Source: Roseobacter ponti
GTDB lineage: Bacteria > Pseudomonadota > Alphaproteobacteria > Rhodobacterales > Rhodobacteraceae
Assembly: GCF_012932215.1 (NCBI RefSeq)
Contig: NZ_CP048788.1
Location: forward strand, 3,782,001-3,846,000
Length of the DNA: 64,000 nucleotides
Direction of reading: 5' to 3'
Shown here: piece after piece, positions 33,201-41,309 of the stretch
Position numbering within the stretch: the first letter of the stretch is position 1
Layout of the letters: every line of letters starts with the position of its first letter
Translations under genes and position numbers: made by a program
The notes under the pieces: model-generated
What the model was told of the DNA's origin: nothing
Seen by the model: only the letters and a program-made list of their open reading frames with translations
The model's database searches: none

Positions 33201-33230
33201 AAAAAGGGCAGCGCATTGCGGCGCTGCCCT
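33201..33230 (-). terminator. Terminator/attenuator after the PotF-like gene
   Basis: Perfect 10-bp inverted repeat (33205-33214 with 33221-33230) followed on the minus strand by a run of T (complement of 33201-33204). It lies between the binding-protein gene and its ATPase gene, a common way to make far more binding protein than transporter. Confidence 0.85.
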
Positions 33231-33242
33231 GTCGTGCCGGGC

Positions 33243-34325
33243 TCAGGTGCCCGATTTGATCCTGGTCCACAGACGGGTCACGACGCGCTGCACCTTCGCC
33301 GGATAGGGCGTGGTGGTGTAGAGGTTTTCCAGCGTTGCCTCATCGGGGTAGATCGCCGGGTCACCGATCACGTCTTCGGCCAGCAGCGGCTTGGAGGCCT
33401 CATTGCCGTTGGCGTAATAAACGTAGTTGGACGCATCCGCCATGTTCTGCGCATCCATGATGAAGTTCAGAAACACGTGGGCGGCGTCTGGGTTCGGAGC
33501 GTCTGTCGGAATGGCCATCTGGTCAAACCACATCAGCGCACCTTCGCTAGGCGCGTTATATACGATTTCGACGCCGTTATCGGCCTCTGCGGCACGGTCA
33601 CGCGCCTGCAGGATGTCACCTGACCAGCCGAAGGCCACGCAGATGTCGCCGTTTGCCAGCGCGTTGATGTACTCGGAGCTGTGGAATTTCTGCACAAAAG
33701 GCCGCACGGCCATCAGCACTTCTTCGGCTTTGGCAATGACGTCGGGGTCATGGCTGTCGGGGTCTTCGCCGATGTATTTCAGCGCCGCCGGGATCATCTC
33801 GGTCGGTGCGTCAAGGAAGTGGACGCCGCATTCCGCAAGTTTCTCCATGCTCGACGGCTCAAAAATCAGGCTGAGCGATCCGACAGGAGCATCTGCGCCA
33901 AGCAGTTCCTGCACCTTGCCAAGATTGGCGCCGATGCCGGTAGTGCCCCACATGTAGTTGATCGAATAAGCGTTCTCAGGGTCATACTGCACCGTGCGCG
34001 CTTCGACGGTGTCCCACATATTTTCCAGGTTTGGAAGCTTGGACGGATCAAGCTTCTGGAACGCGCCGGCTGCGATCTGGCGCTGCAGGAAAGTGCCGGA
34101 CGGCACAACGACGTCATAGCCGGAACCGCCGGCGAGCATTTTGGTTTCGAGCACTTCGTTGCTGTCAAAGACGTCATAGATCAGTTCGATGCCCGTTTCG
34201 GTCTCAAACTTTTCAAGAAGGGCTTCGTCGATATAGTCGGACCAGTTATAGACCCGGACTTCGTCGGCGACAGCACCCGTGGCTGCCAGCGCCGCAACAG
34301 CGCTGCTCATGATGAGCTTGTTCAT
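33243..34325 (-). CDS. Polyamine-binding periplasmic protein (PotF-like)
   Basis: A 360-residue solute-binding protein with a signal peptide (AVAALAATGAVADE, cleavage near residue 20). The mature start VRVYNWSDYIDEALLEKFET is the classic PotF/PotD opening, and SGYDVVVPSGTFLQRQIAAG, YAWGTTG-like INYMWGTTGIGANLGKV and CVAFGWSGDILQARDRAAE are further PotF-family motifs. It would capture putrescine or a related amine in the periplasm for the permeases encoded downstream. GGGAG precedes the ATG. First gene of the minus-strand operon, facing the GntR gene across a 161-bp gap with three TGATCA palindromes. Confidence 0.93.
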   Translation of the reverse strand: MNKLIMSSAVAALAATGAVADEVRVYNWSDYIDEALLEKFETETGIELIYDVFDSNEVLETKMLAGGSGYDVVVPSGTFLQRQIAAGAFQKLDPSKLPNLENMWDTVEARTVQYDPENAYSINYMWGTTGIGANLGKVQELLGADAPVGSLSLIFEPSSMEKLAECGVHFLDAPTEMIPAALKYIGEDPDSHDPDVIAKAEEVLMAVRPFVQKFHSSEYINALANGDICVAFGWSGDILQARDRAAEADNGVEIVYNAPSEGALMWFDQMAIPTDAPNPDAAHVFLNFIMDAQNMADASNYVYYANGNEASKPLLAEDVIGDPAIYPDEATLENLYTTTPYPAKVQRVVTRLWTRIKSGT

Positions 34326-34375
34326 AGATAACTCCCGTTGGTGGTGACCGGGTTATTCCCGGCTTGGACTTAATT

Positions 34376-34450
34376 TGATCAAGTTTTGCCTCAGCAGGCA
34401 AGATGCAATATGCTTTCATGTGATCAAAGCCTGTGCAAGAGAAGTGATCA
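34376..34450. promoter_or_regulatory. Three TGATCA palindromes in the potF/gntR divergent gap
   Basis: TGATCA occurs at 34376-34381, 34421-34426 and 34445-34450, each flanked by similar bases (TTTGATCAAG, TGTGATCAAA, AGTGATCACA). The sites sit between the PotF-like gene and the GntR gene; a fourth copy lies before the aminotransferase. They are candidate operators for the GntR protein encoded next door. GntR-family operators are short palindromes; this particular sequence is a proposal. Confidence 0.45.
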
Positions 34451-34486
34451 CAACTGCCAGAACCGAAGAGGGACGATCAGACAGCC

Positions 34487-35170
34487 ATGCTCAAAGAACA
34501 GGCGTCCGGTGACAAAAAGACCACGGCCAAACAGCCCGCGCACCAGTCGGTGTACCGGCGTTTACGGACCGGCATTCTTTTCGGGGATCTGGCGCCCGGC
34601 CAGGCGGTAACAATCAAAGGGCTCACCGAAGAGCTTGCTGCCGGCATGACGCCGGTGCGCGAGGCGATCCGCCGCCTGACGTCCGAAGGGGCGCTGAGCA
34701 TGTTGGGCAACCGTCGGGTGATCGTGCCTGAACTGACCGAAAAATGCATTGAACAGCTTGATTTTATGAGGCAATCTCTTGAGCCTGAACTGGGCCGTCG
34801 CGCGGCTCAGCGCATGACAGCGGAGATTCTGGCGGAGCTGAAAGATATCGACGACACCCTCAACCAGGCCATTTCTCAGGGTGATATCAAAGGATATCTG
34901 ACCCATAATTACCGGTTCCATGCGCGACTCTATGCCAGCGCGGATGCGCCGGTTCTTGCGGATACGACCGACCGGTTATGGCTGAAATTCGGACCCTCAC
35001 TCAGGGTTGTATGCGGGCGCTACGGCACGCTCAACCTCCCGGACAAGCATGCAGAAATGCTCAGCGCCCTCGAAACGGGCGATGCTGAGGGTACAGCAAG
35101 GGCACTCGCCGAAGACGTTCACCAGGGGATGCTGCAGGTGCGCGAGGCTCTGCAGGCCGCCCGGAGCTGA
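34487..35170 (+). CDS. GntR-family regulator (FCD domain)
   Basis: A 227-residue transcription factor. The winged helix-turn-helix (about residues 20-85) reads VYRRLRTGILFGDLAPGQAV, LTEELAAGMTPVREAIRRLT and SEGALSMLGNRRVIVPEL. The C-terminal helical FCD domain (about 92-215) includes LEPELGRRAAQRM and HNYRFHARLYASADAPVLAD, where the His/Asp residues bind a metal and ligand in relatives. Lying divergent from one polyamine transporter and upstream of an aminotransferase and a second transporter, it probably senses an amine or a breakdown product. It is a plausible repressor of both sides. Confidence 0.92.
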   Translation: MLKEQASGDKKTTAKQPAHQSVYRRLRTGILFGDLAPGQAVTIKGLTEELAAGMTPVREAIRRLTSEGALSMLGNRRVIVPELTEKCIEQLDFMRQSLEPELGRRAAQRMTAEILAELKDIDDTLNQAISQGDIKGYLTHNYRFHARLYASADAPVLADTTDRLWLKFGPSLRVVCGRYGTLNLPDKHAEMLSALETGDAEGTARALAEDVHQGMLQVREALQAARS

Positions 35171-35198
35171 CACCGATTCGATTGACCCGCGTGGAATT

Positions 35199-35204
35199 TG
35201 ATCA
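35199..35204. promoter_or_regulatory. Fourth TGATCA palindrome, upstream of the aminotransferase
   Basis: TTTGATCATA in the 88-bp gap between the GntR gene and the aminotransferase, matching the three copies on the other side of the GntR gene. It lies 55-60 bases upstream of the aminotransferase ATG, where a repressor could block initiation. Confidence 0.4.
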
Positions 35205-35258
35205 TATTCTGCATTGCAAAGGCGCGGATGCTCCTTCTCTCCAGCAGAAAGAAAACCG

Positions 35259-36656
35259 ATGACGATGATCACCAACCATATGCCCACCGCGGAACTCCAG
35301 GCGATTGATGCCGCGCATCACATGCATCCGTTCACCACAAATGATGAGCTGGCAGAGCAGGGCGCGCGGGTCATCACGAGGGCCAAAGGCGTGTTCCTGA
35401 CCGACAGCGAAGGCAACGAAATCCTCGACGGTATGGCGGGTCTGTGGTGTGTGAACATCGGCTACGGACGCACTGAAATGGCCGAGGTTGCCGCCCGTCA
35501 GATGGCGGAACTGCCTTATTACAATACGTTTTTCAAAACGACGCATGTGCCCGCTATCGCGCTGTCTCAGGAAATTGCGCGGCTGGCCCCCGAGGGCATG
35601 AACAACGTCTTTTTCGCCGGCTCAGGCTCCGAGGCCAACGACACCAACATCCGCATGGTCCGTACGTACTGGGCGGAAAAAGGCAAACCGTCCAAATCGC
35701 ATATCATCAGCCGGAAGAACGCGTATCACGGCTCGTCGATGGGCTCGGGCAGCCTTGGTGGCATGGATTATATGCATGCGCAGGGCGGCATGCCGATTCC
35801 CGGCATCCACCACATCGGCCAGCCGGACTGGTGGGCCGAGGGCGGTGACATGACCCCTGAAGAATTCGGTCTCGCTCGCGCACGTGAGCTTGAAGCGAAA
35901 ATCGAAGAGCTCGGTGAAGATAACGTCGCGGCCTTTATCGCAGAGCCTGTTCAGGGCGCGGGCGGGGTCATCATTCCGCCGGAGACATACTGGCCGGAGA
36001 TTCAGCGGATCTGCGATAAATACGAGATTCTGCTGATCGCCGATGAGGTGATCTGCGGTTTCGGGCGCACCGGGAACTGGTTCGGCAGCCAGACCTTTGG
36101 TATCCGCCCGCATATCATGACAATCGCCAAAGGACTGAGTTCGGGCTATCAGCCGATCGGTGGCTCGGTGGTCTGCGACGAGGTCGCCTCGGTGATCGGC
36201 GCAACTGAATTCAACCACGGTTATACCTATTCCGGCCATCCGGTTGCCTCTGCTGTTGCCCTCAAAAACCTGCAGATCCTGCAGGATGAAAACATTCTTG
36301 ATCACGTGCGCAACACTGCCGGCCCTGCTTTCCGCGCGGGGCTGGAAGGTCTGGCGGATCATCCGCTGGTTGGCGGGGCAAGCGTCATTGGCCTGATGGG
36401 GTCGCTGCCGCTGACACCACACAAGGAAAGCCGCGCTAAATTCGCGGGCGAGGCCGGTGCAATCGGTCTGATGTGCCGCGAGCGCTGTTTTGCCAATAAC
36501 CTCGTGATGCGCCATGTGGGCGACCGGATGGTGGTTTCGCCGCCGCTGGTGATTACGCCTGACGAGATCAACATCTTTATGGACCGTGCCCGCAAAGCGC
36601 TGGATGAAACCTGGCAGAAAGCGGACAAAGAGGGGCTGCTTAAAGCGGCATCCTGA
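35259..36656 (+). CDS. Class III aminotransferase (putrescine/omega-amine:pyruvate type)
   Basis: A 465-residue PLP enzyme. The PLP lysine is Lys291 in MTIAKGLSSGYQPIGG; the conserved Asp lies in EILLIADEVICGFGRTGNWF. Other class III features are FFAGSGSEANDTNIRMVRTY, AYHGSSMGSGSLGG and FNHGYTYSGHPVASAVAL. Close relatives such as SpuC transfer an amino group from putrescine or other omega-amines to pyruvate, giving 4-aminobutanal. Its position between the GntR gene and a polyamine-type transporter supports that role. The start at 35259 (MTMITNHMP) is preferred to a TTG at 35214; ATGs at 35265 and 35280 are alternatives. Confidence 0.9.
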   Translation: MTMITNHMPTAELQAIDAAHHMHPFTTNDELAEQGARVITRAKGVFLTDSEGNEILDGMAGLWCVNIGYGRTEMAEVAARQMAELPYYNTFFKTTHVPAIALSQEIARLAPEGMNNVFFAGSGSEANDTNIRMVRTYWAEKGKPSKSHIISRKNAYHGSSMGSGSLGGMDYMHAQGGMPIPGIHHIGQPDWWAEGGDMTPEEFGLARARELEAKIEELGEDNVAAFIAEPVQGAGGVIIPPETYWPEIQRICDKYEILLIADEVICGFGRTGNWFGSQTFGIRPHIMTIAKGLSSGYQPIGGSVVCDEVASVIGATEFNHGYTYSGHPVASAVALKNLQILQDENILDHVRNTAGPAFRAGLEGLADHPLVGGASVIGLMGSLPLTPHKESRAKFAGEAGAIGLMCRERCFANNLVMRHVGDRMVVSPPLVITPDEINIFMDRARKALDETWQKADKEGLLKAAS

Positions 36657-36745
36657 CGCAGCGGCGGGTAGAATCACCCCCGGAAACAACCCGGTAACGG
36701 CCCCGGCATTGCACAGCTGTGCCGGAAATTGTCCTGATTTTGCAC

Positions 36746-36771
36746 GAAACAGGAGCAAATCGGCCTGTTTC
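36746..36771. repeat. Inverted repeat upstream of the second transporter
   Basis: GAAACAGG at 36746-36753 and CCTGTTTC at 36764-36771, a perfect 8-bp inverted repeat with a 10-base spacer, in the 257-bp gap between the aminotransferase and the next ATPase gene. It could be an operator or a weak terminator; no T-run follows. No TGATCA copy is present in this gap. Confidence 0.4.
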
Positions 36772-36913
36772 CGGGCGCATTTATGCGCGTTTGACGTGAA
36801 GGCCGGTGAAACGGACATCCCTTAAGTTAACTGCTTGCTCTGAGGGCGCGCAGTCGTGTTACCCTGTGCGCGAACAAGGCGTAAATCGCCGGGGAACAAA
36901 CGGGGAGCCACAC

Positions 36914-38014
36914 GTGGCAACTAACAGTACCGCAGACGCGTTCGTCGAATTCGAGCGCGTTCAGAAAAGCTATGACGGGGAAAACCTCGTCGTCAAAGAC
37001 CTCAACCTTTTCATGCCCAAAGGCGAGTTCCTCACGATGCTGGGGCCATCGGGGTCGGGGAAGACCACCTGCCTGATGATGCTGGCCGGTTTTGAGACCG
37101 CCACCCACGGGGACATCCGTCTCGACGGGGAATCAATCAACAACATCCCGCCGCACAAACGCGGCATCGGAATGGTGTTCCAGAACTATGCCCTGTTCCC
37201 GCACATGACGGTCGCGGAAAACCTGTCCTTCCCGCTGGAAGTCCGCAAAATGGGCAAATCAGACCGGGAAGCAAAAGTGAAACGCGCCCTCGATATGGTG
37301 CAGATGGGGGCCTTTGGCGGACGCCGGCCCTCACAGATGTCCGGTGGCCAGCAGCAGCGTGTGGCCCTTGCCCGCGCCCTGGTCTTTGAACCCGAACTGG
37401 TTCTCATGGATGAGCCCCTCGGCGCGCTCGATAAACAGCTGCGCGAGACGCTGCAGTTCGAGATTACAAACCTCGCACACGAGCTGGGTATTACCGTGGT
37501 CTATGTGACGCACGACCAGACCGAAGCGCTGACCATGTCCGACCGCGTTGCCGTTTTTGACGATGGTCGCATACAGCAGCTGGCGCCACCTGATAAGCTC
37601 TATGAAGAACCTGAAAACAGCTTCGTGGCGCAGTTCATCGGCGAGAACAACACACTTGAAGGCGTGGTCAAAGAGATCAAAGGTGACAGCTGCCTTGTGG
37701 AGCTGGATGGCGGCGAGGTGATCGACGCCAAGCCTGTGAATGTGCAGAATGCCGGCGACCGGACGCGTGTCTCGATCCGCCCTGAGCGCGTGGAATACAA
37801 TAAAAACCGTCTCAGCCCGGATGCGCATACGCTCAGGGCCGAGGTTCTTGAATTTATCTATATGGGTGACATCTTCCGGACCCGCCTCAAAGTGGCGGGC
37901 ACCAGCGAATTTGTTATCAAAACGAGAAACGCTCCCGATGTGGAGCGTCTTGTCCCGGGCCAGCAGATCGAAATCGGCTGGCTTCCGGAAGACTGCCGCG
38001 CGCTGGACGCCTGA
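36914..38014 (+). CDS. Polyamine-type ABC transporter ATPase (second system)
   Basis: A 366-residue ABC ATPase with Walker A GPSGSGKTT at residues 44-52, signature MSGGQQQR, Walker B LVLMDEPLGALD and a C-terminal TOBE domain (about 280-360). Start chosen at a GTG (36914) with GGGGAG six bases upstream; the frame is open about 36 codons earlier but begins with unlikely sequence. It heads the second transport operon (ATPase, binding protein, DUF1330 protein, two permeases). It is a clear paralogue of the ATPase at 32036-33163 but not a recent duplicate. Confidence 0.92.
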   Translation: MATNSTADAFVEFERVQKSYDGENLVVKDLNLFMPKGEFLTMLGPSGSGKTTCLMMLAGFETATHGDIRLDGESINNIPPHKRGIGMVFQNYALFPHMTVAENLSFPLEVRKMGKSDREAKVKRALDMVQMGAFGGRRPSQMSGGQQQRVALARALVFEPELVLMDEPLGALDKQLRETLQFEITNLAHELGITVVYVTHDQTEALTMSDRVAVFDDGRIQQLAPPDKLYEEPENSFVAQFIGENNTLEGVVKEIKGDSCLVELDGGEVIDAKPVNVQNAGDRTRVSIRPERVEYNKNRLSPDAHTLRAEVLEFIYMGDIFRTRLKVAGTSEFVIKTRNAPDVERLVPGQQIEIGWLPEDCRALDA

Positions 38015-38064
38015 CGTCCGGCCGCCGGAACTGTCGTGTTGCCCGACGGCGGCACGATTACAAA

Positions 38065-38096
38065 AAGACGGCGGTCAGACCCGTTGCCACCGTCTT
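38065..38096 (+). terminator. Stem-loop between ATPase and binding-protein genes
   Basis: AAGACGGCGG (38065-38074) pairs with CCACCGTCTT (38087-38096): 10 bp with one mismatch. No T-run follows on the plus strand. It lies in the 121-bp gap before the binding-protein gene, where processing or partial termination would separate the two messages. Confidence 0.45.
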
Positions 38097-38135
38097 AGAA
38101 TATCACCAACGGGATAAAAAACTGGGAGACTATAA

Positions 38136-39242
38136 ATGAAACTCACCAAGACGCTGATGGCATCTACTGCGCTGACTGTTGCGGCCGGTATGGCCACCGC
38201 CGATGGCCACATGGCCAGCGAAATGACAATCGTGAGCTGGGGTGGTGCCTACACCAACTCACAACAGAAAGCCTATCATGACCCCTATATGGAAATGACA
38301 GGCGTCAACATCATCAATGACTCCTCCTCTTCCGAAGCGGTCGCAAAACTGCGCGCCATGAACGAAGCGGGCAATGTCACATGGGACGTCGTTGACGTCG
38401 TCGCGGCGGATGCGATCCGCCTCTGCGACGAAGGTCTGGCGATGGAAATCGACCCTGATGAGATGCTGGCCGCCGCGCCCGATGGCACATCTGCCGAGGA
38501 TGACTTCGGCGATCTGCTCGTGTCCGACTGCTTTATCCCGCAGATCGTTTACTCGACAACATTCGGGTATCGCACCGACATGGTCGGCGACACACCCCCG
38601 ACATCCGTCTGCGCGGTCTTCGACACAGAAACATATCCGGGCAAGCGGGCGCTTGAGAAGAACCCCATCAACAACATGGAATGGGCTCTGCTCTGCGACG
38701 GCGTAGCGAAGGACGAAGTCTATGACGTGCTGGAAACAGAAGAAGGCCAGCAACAGGCCCTCGACAAGCTGGCCACGATCAAAGACGACGTGATCTGGTG
38801 GTCTGCCGGTGCTGACACACCGCAACTGCTTGCAGACGGTGAAATCGTGATGGGCTCGACCTACAACGGTCGTCTCTTTTCGGTAATCGAAGAGCAGAAC
38901 CAGCCGGTTGCTATGCTCTGGGACGCACAGGTGTTTGACCTTGACGGCTGGATCATTCCCGCCGGTCTGAGCGACGAGCGTAAAGCCCGCGCGCTGGACT
39001 ACATCATGTTCGCCACCGACACCCAGCGTCTGGCCGATCAGGCAAAATACATCAGCTATGGCCCCGCGCGTGCATCCTCTGCACCGCTCGTCGGGCAGCA
39101 CGCTGATCTGGGCATCGACATGGCGCCGCACATGCCGACCGATCCGGAGAACGCCAAGAACACGTTCCTCTACAACTATGAGTTCTGGGCTGACTACCGC
39201 GACGACATCGACGCCAAATTCCAGGCGTGGCTGGCACAATAA
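38136..39242 (+). CDS. ABC transporter solute-binding protein (PotD-like, second system)
   Basis: A 368-residue periplasmic binding protein with a signal peptide (residues 1-22, TALTVAAGMATADGH). The mature start MTIVSWGGAYTNSQQKAYHD and TWDVVDVVAADAIRLCDEGL are typical of the subgroup of spermidine/putrescine-type proteins in roseobacters; GEIVMGSTYNGRLFSVIEEQ and LDYIMFATDTQRLADQAKYI follow. Five Cys-containing positions are unusual for this fold (for example LLCDGVAKD, VSDCFIP). GGGAG precedes the ATG. Ligand is probably a polyamine or similar amine, inferred from neighbours. Confidence 0.88.
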   Translation: MKLTKTLMASTALTVAAGMATADGHMASEMTIVSWGGAYTNSQQKAYHDPYMEMTGVNIINDSSSSEAVAKLRAMNEAGNVTWDVVDVVAADAIRLCDEGLAMEIDPDEMLAAAPDGTSAEDDFGDLLVSDCFIPQIVYSTTFGYRTDMVGDTPPTSVCAVFDTETYPGKRALEKNPINNMEWALLCDGVAKDEVYDVLETEEGQQQALDKLATIKDDVIWWSAGADTPQLLADGEIVMGSTYNGRLFSVIEEQNQPVAMLWDAQVFDLDGWIIPAGLSDERKARALDYIMFATDTQRLADQAKYISYGPARASSAPLVGQHADLGIDMAPHMPTDPENAKNTFLYNYEFWADYRDDIDAKFQAWLAQ

Positions 39243-39264
39243 TCCGGTCACCGGACTGAAAACC

Positions 39265-39290
39265 GGGAGGGGCCCCTGCGGGCCCTTCCC
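39265..39290 (+). terminator. GC-rich stem-loop after the second binding-protein gene
   Basis: GGGAGGGGCCC (39265-39275) pairs with GGGCCCTTCCC (39280-39290) with one G-T pair and a 4-base loop. There is no T-run, so it more likely stabilises the 3' end of an abundant binding-protein message than terminates it. It lies between the binding-protein gene and the DUF1330 gene. Confidence 0.6.
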
Positions 39291-39314
39291 ACCGCGGCAC
39301 GAAAAGGACCGACC

Positions 39315-39605
39315 ATGCCCAAAGGCTATATAATTGCCCATGTTACCGTTAAGAATCCGGACGCATACAAAGAATATGTGGTCCGTGACACACCCATCCT
39401 TCAGGGTCACGGCGGGCGGTTCCTTGTGCGTGGTGGTGCCTCCGAGGCGCCAGAGGGCAGCCCTTACGAGCGGCATGTCATCGTAGAATTTCCGTCATAT
39501 GAGGCCGCATGTGCCGCCTATAATGACCCCGAATACCTTGAGGTCGCGAAGATCCGTCGCGACAATTCCGACAGCACAATCATTATCGTTGAGGGCGCAG
39601 CATGA
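39315..39605 (+). CDS. DUF1330 protein in the transport operon
   Basis: A 96-residue single-domain protein of the dimeric alpha/beta-barrel (ferredoxin-like) DUF1330 family: KGYIIAHVTVKNPDAYKEYV, HGGRFLVRGGASEAPEG and HVIVEFPSYEAACAAYNDPE. Its stop overlaps the permease ATG (ATGA), so it is a fixed member of the operon. No enzymatic function is established for the family. A small cytoplasmic detoxifying or sensing role linked to the imported amine can be imagined, but nothing in the sequence shows it. Confidence 0.88.
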   Translation: MPKGYIIAHVTVKNPDAYKEYVVRDTPILQGHGGRFLVRGGASEAPEGSPYERHVIVEFPSYEAACAAYNDPEYLEVAKIRRDNSDSTIIIVEGAA

Positions 39606-41305
39606 CCGATCACTCAGCCACAGGTCCCGACCTGATCGACAGCCCGACGCCTGACAACGCCCTGCGCGCCGCGGACAATGCTGAAAGCGGTCCGATGCTC
39701 GCCGCAGACGGTACACCGCTTAAAAAGAGCCTGAACCGCGCGCTGCGCCGCCAGAAACTGCGGGCGCTGATGCTGATCGCGCCGCTGCTGGTGTTTATCC
39801 TCGTGGCCTTTATCGCGCCGATTGCCGATATGCTCTTCCGCTCGGTCGAGAACCAGATCGTTGCCGATACGCTGCCACGTACCACCGACGGCCTTGCCGA
39901 CTGGGACAGCACTTCGGGTGAGATCCCCTCGCCCGCGCTTTTCGAAGACCTGTACAAAGACATTTTCATCGCGTCCGAGCGCAAGCTGCACACGCGGCTG
40001 GGCTCGCGCCTGAATTATGAGCTGACAGGGGTGTCTTCGCTCTTTCGTAAATCAGGTCGCGGGGTCGAAGACATCGGCGAGGTTTATCAGGATCAGTTCG
40101 AGGACCTCAATGAGTTCTGGGAAGATGCTGAGAACTGGAACCCTCTGATGGGCAGCGCGGAATGGCTCGAAGATATGGCCGGATGGGATGAAAAATCCGG
40201 CGACCGCCAGCCTGCCTTTGAGATCCGCGATGACGTGGCTGCGGTACTGCCCGAAACCGCCGCGATGTATGAAACATTTGCTGAATTCGTTCAGTTTGAA
40301 GACGAAGACAATCTGCTGAAAGAAGACCCCTGGGCCATCGTTTACTCCGCGCTTTATGCTGATCTTTCAGCAGGCGCGGATGTCGCATCGCTTTCCGGGC
40401 CCGGTGCCGCTGAACTGCAGGAGGCCGCCGGCGCCGTCGCTGGTTTTGAGGCGGTGGATTTCACCGCTGCCTTTGAGGAGATCGACAAAGACTGGCACAG
40501 CATTGACGTCTGGCAGACCATCCAGACCTACAGCCCGGCCTACACCAGCGGCTATTTCCTCAATGCCGTGGACATGAAAAAGAGCCCCGACGGCCCTGAA
40601 ATGCGCCCGGAAAACGAGCAGCTATATATCAAGCTTTTCATCCGGACGATGATCATGTCGCTGGTCATCACCGGCAGCTGTATCCTGCTGGGCTATCCGG
40701 TTGCGTGGATCCTTGCAAACCTGCCGGCGCGCACGGCCAACCTGCTGATGATCCTGGTGCTTCTGCCCTTCTGGACCTCACTTCTGGTGCGCACGTCGGC
40801 CTGGAAAGTGATGCTGCAGCAACAGGGCGTCATCAATGACACGCTTGTGTGGCTTGGCGTTGTCGCGGACGACAGCAGGCTTGCTCTGATCAACAACCAG
40901 ACGGGTACAATCATCGCGATGACCCATATTCTGCTGCCCTTTATGATCCTGCCGCTCTATTCGGTGATGAAAACGATCCCGCCGACCTATCTGCGGGCGG
41001 CAAAATCGCTGGGCGCCACCGACTGGACGGCTTTCTGGCGGGTCTATTTCCCGCAGTCGGTGCCTGGCATCGGCGCGGGGTCGATCCTCGTGTTCATTCT
41101 GGCCATCGGCTATTACATCACGCCCGAGCTTGTCGGCGGCACGACGGGGACATTTATCTCCAACCGGATTGCCTATCACATTTCCAGCTCGCTCAACTGG
41201 GGCCTCGCGGCTGCTCTTGGCGCGATCCTGCTGGCGGTGGTTCTGGGGCTCTACTGGGCCTACGACAAGATCGTCGGCATCGACAATGTGAAACTGGGAG
41301 GCTGA
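39602..41305 (+). CDS. Oversized polyamine-type ABC permease with large periplasmic insert
   Basis: A 567-residue permease, about twice the usual PotB length. An acidic N-terminal tail (1-50) precedes the first membrane helix (about 55-78, LMLIAPLLVFILVAFIAPIA). Residues about 81-340 are a soluble, acidic, Trp/Glu/Asp-rich region (FEDLNEFWEDAENWNPLMGS) predicted to lie in the periplasm. The permease core then resumes (LYIKLFIRTMIMSLVITGSC; LPFWTSLLVRTSAWKVMLQQ; EAA loop LRAAKSLGATDWTAFWRVYF; GYYITPELVGG). The insert has no family I recognise and replaces a loop of some 50 residues. It is coupled to the DUF1330 gene by ATGA. Confidence 0.9.
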   Translation: MTDHSATGPDLIDSPTPDNALRAADNAESGPMLAADGTPLKKSLNRALRRQKLRALMLIAPLLVFILVAFIAPIADMLFRSVENQIVADTLPRTTDGLADWDSTSGEIPSPALFEDLYKDIFIASERKLHTRLGSRLNYELTGVSSLFRKSGRGVEDIGEVYQDQFEDLNEFWEDAENWNPLMGSAEWLEDMAGWDEKSGDRQPAFEIRDDVAAVLPETAAMYETFAEFVQFEDEDNLLKEDPWAIVYSALYADLSAGADVASLSGPGAAELQEAAGAVAGFEAVDFTAAFEEIDKDWHSIDVWQTIQTYSPAYTSGYFLNAVDMKKSPDGPEMRPENEQLYIKLFIRTMIMSLVITGSCILLGYPVAWILANLPARTANLLMILVLLPFWTSLLVRTSAWKVMLQQQGVINDTLVWLGVVADDSRLALINNQTGTIIAMTHILLPFMILPLYSVMKTIPPTYLRAAKSLGATDWTAFWRVYFPQSVPGIGAGSILVFILAIGYYITPELVGGTTGTFISNRIAYHISSSLNWGLAAALGAILLAVVLGLYWAYDKIVGIDNVKLGG

Positions 41306-41309
41306 TCAG

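Noticed and set aside
35622-36818. Long open frame antisense to the aminotransferase
   Set aside because: It mirrors a high-GC coding gene, lacks a ribosome site and gives a composition (Arg/His/Ala-rich) with no family features. Similar antisense frames at 38259-39476, 43256-44284, 46308-47390 and 48245-49303 were rejected for the same reason.
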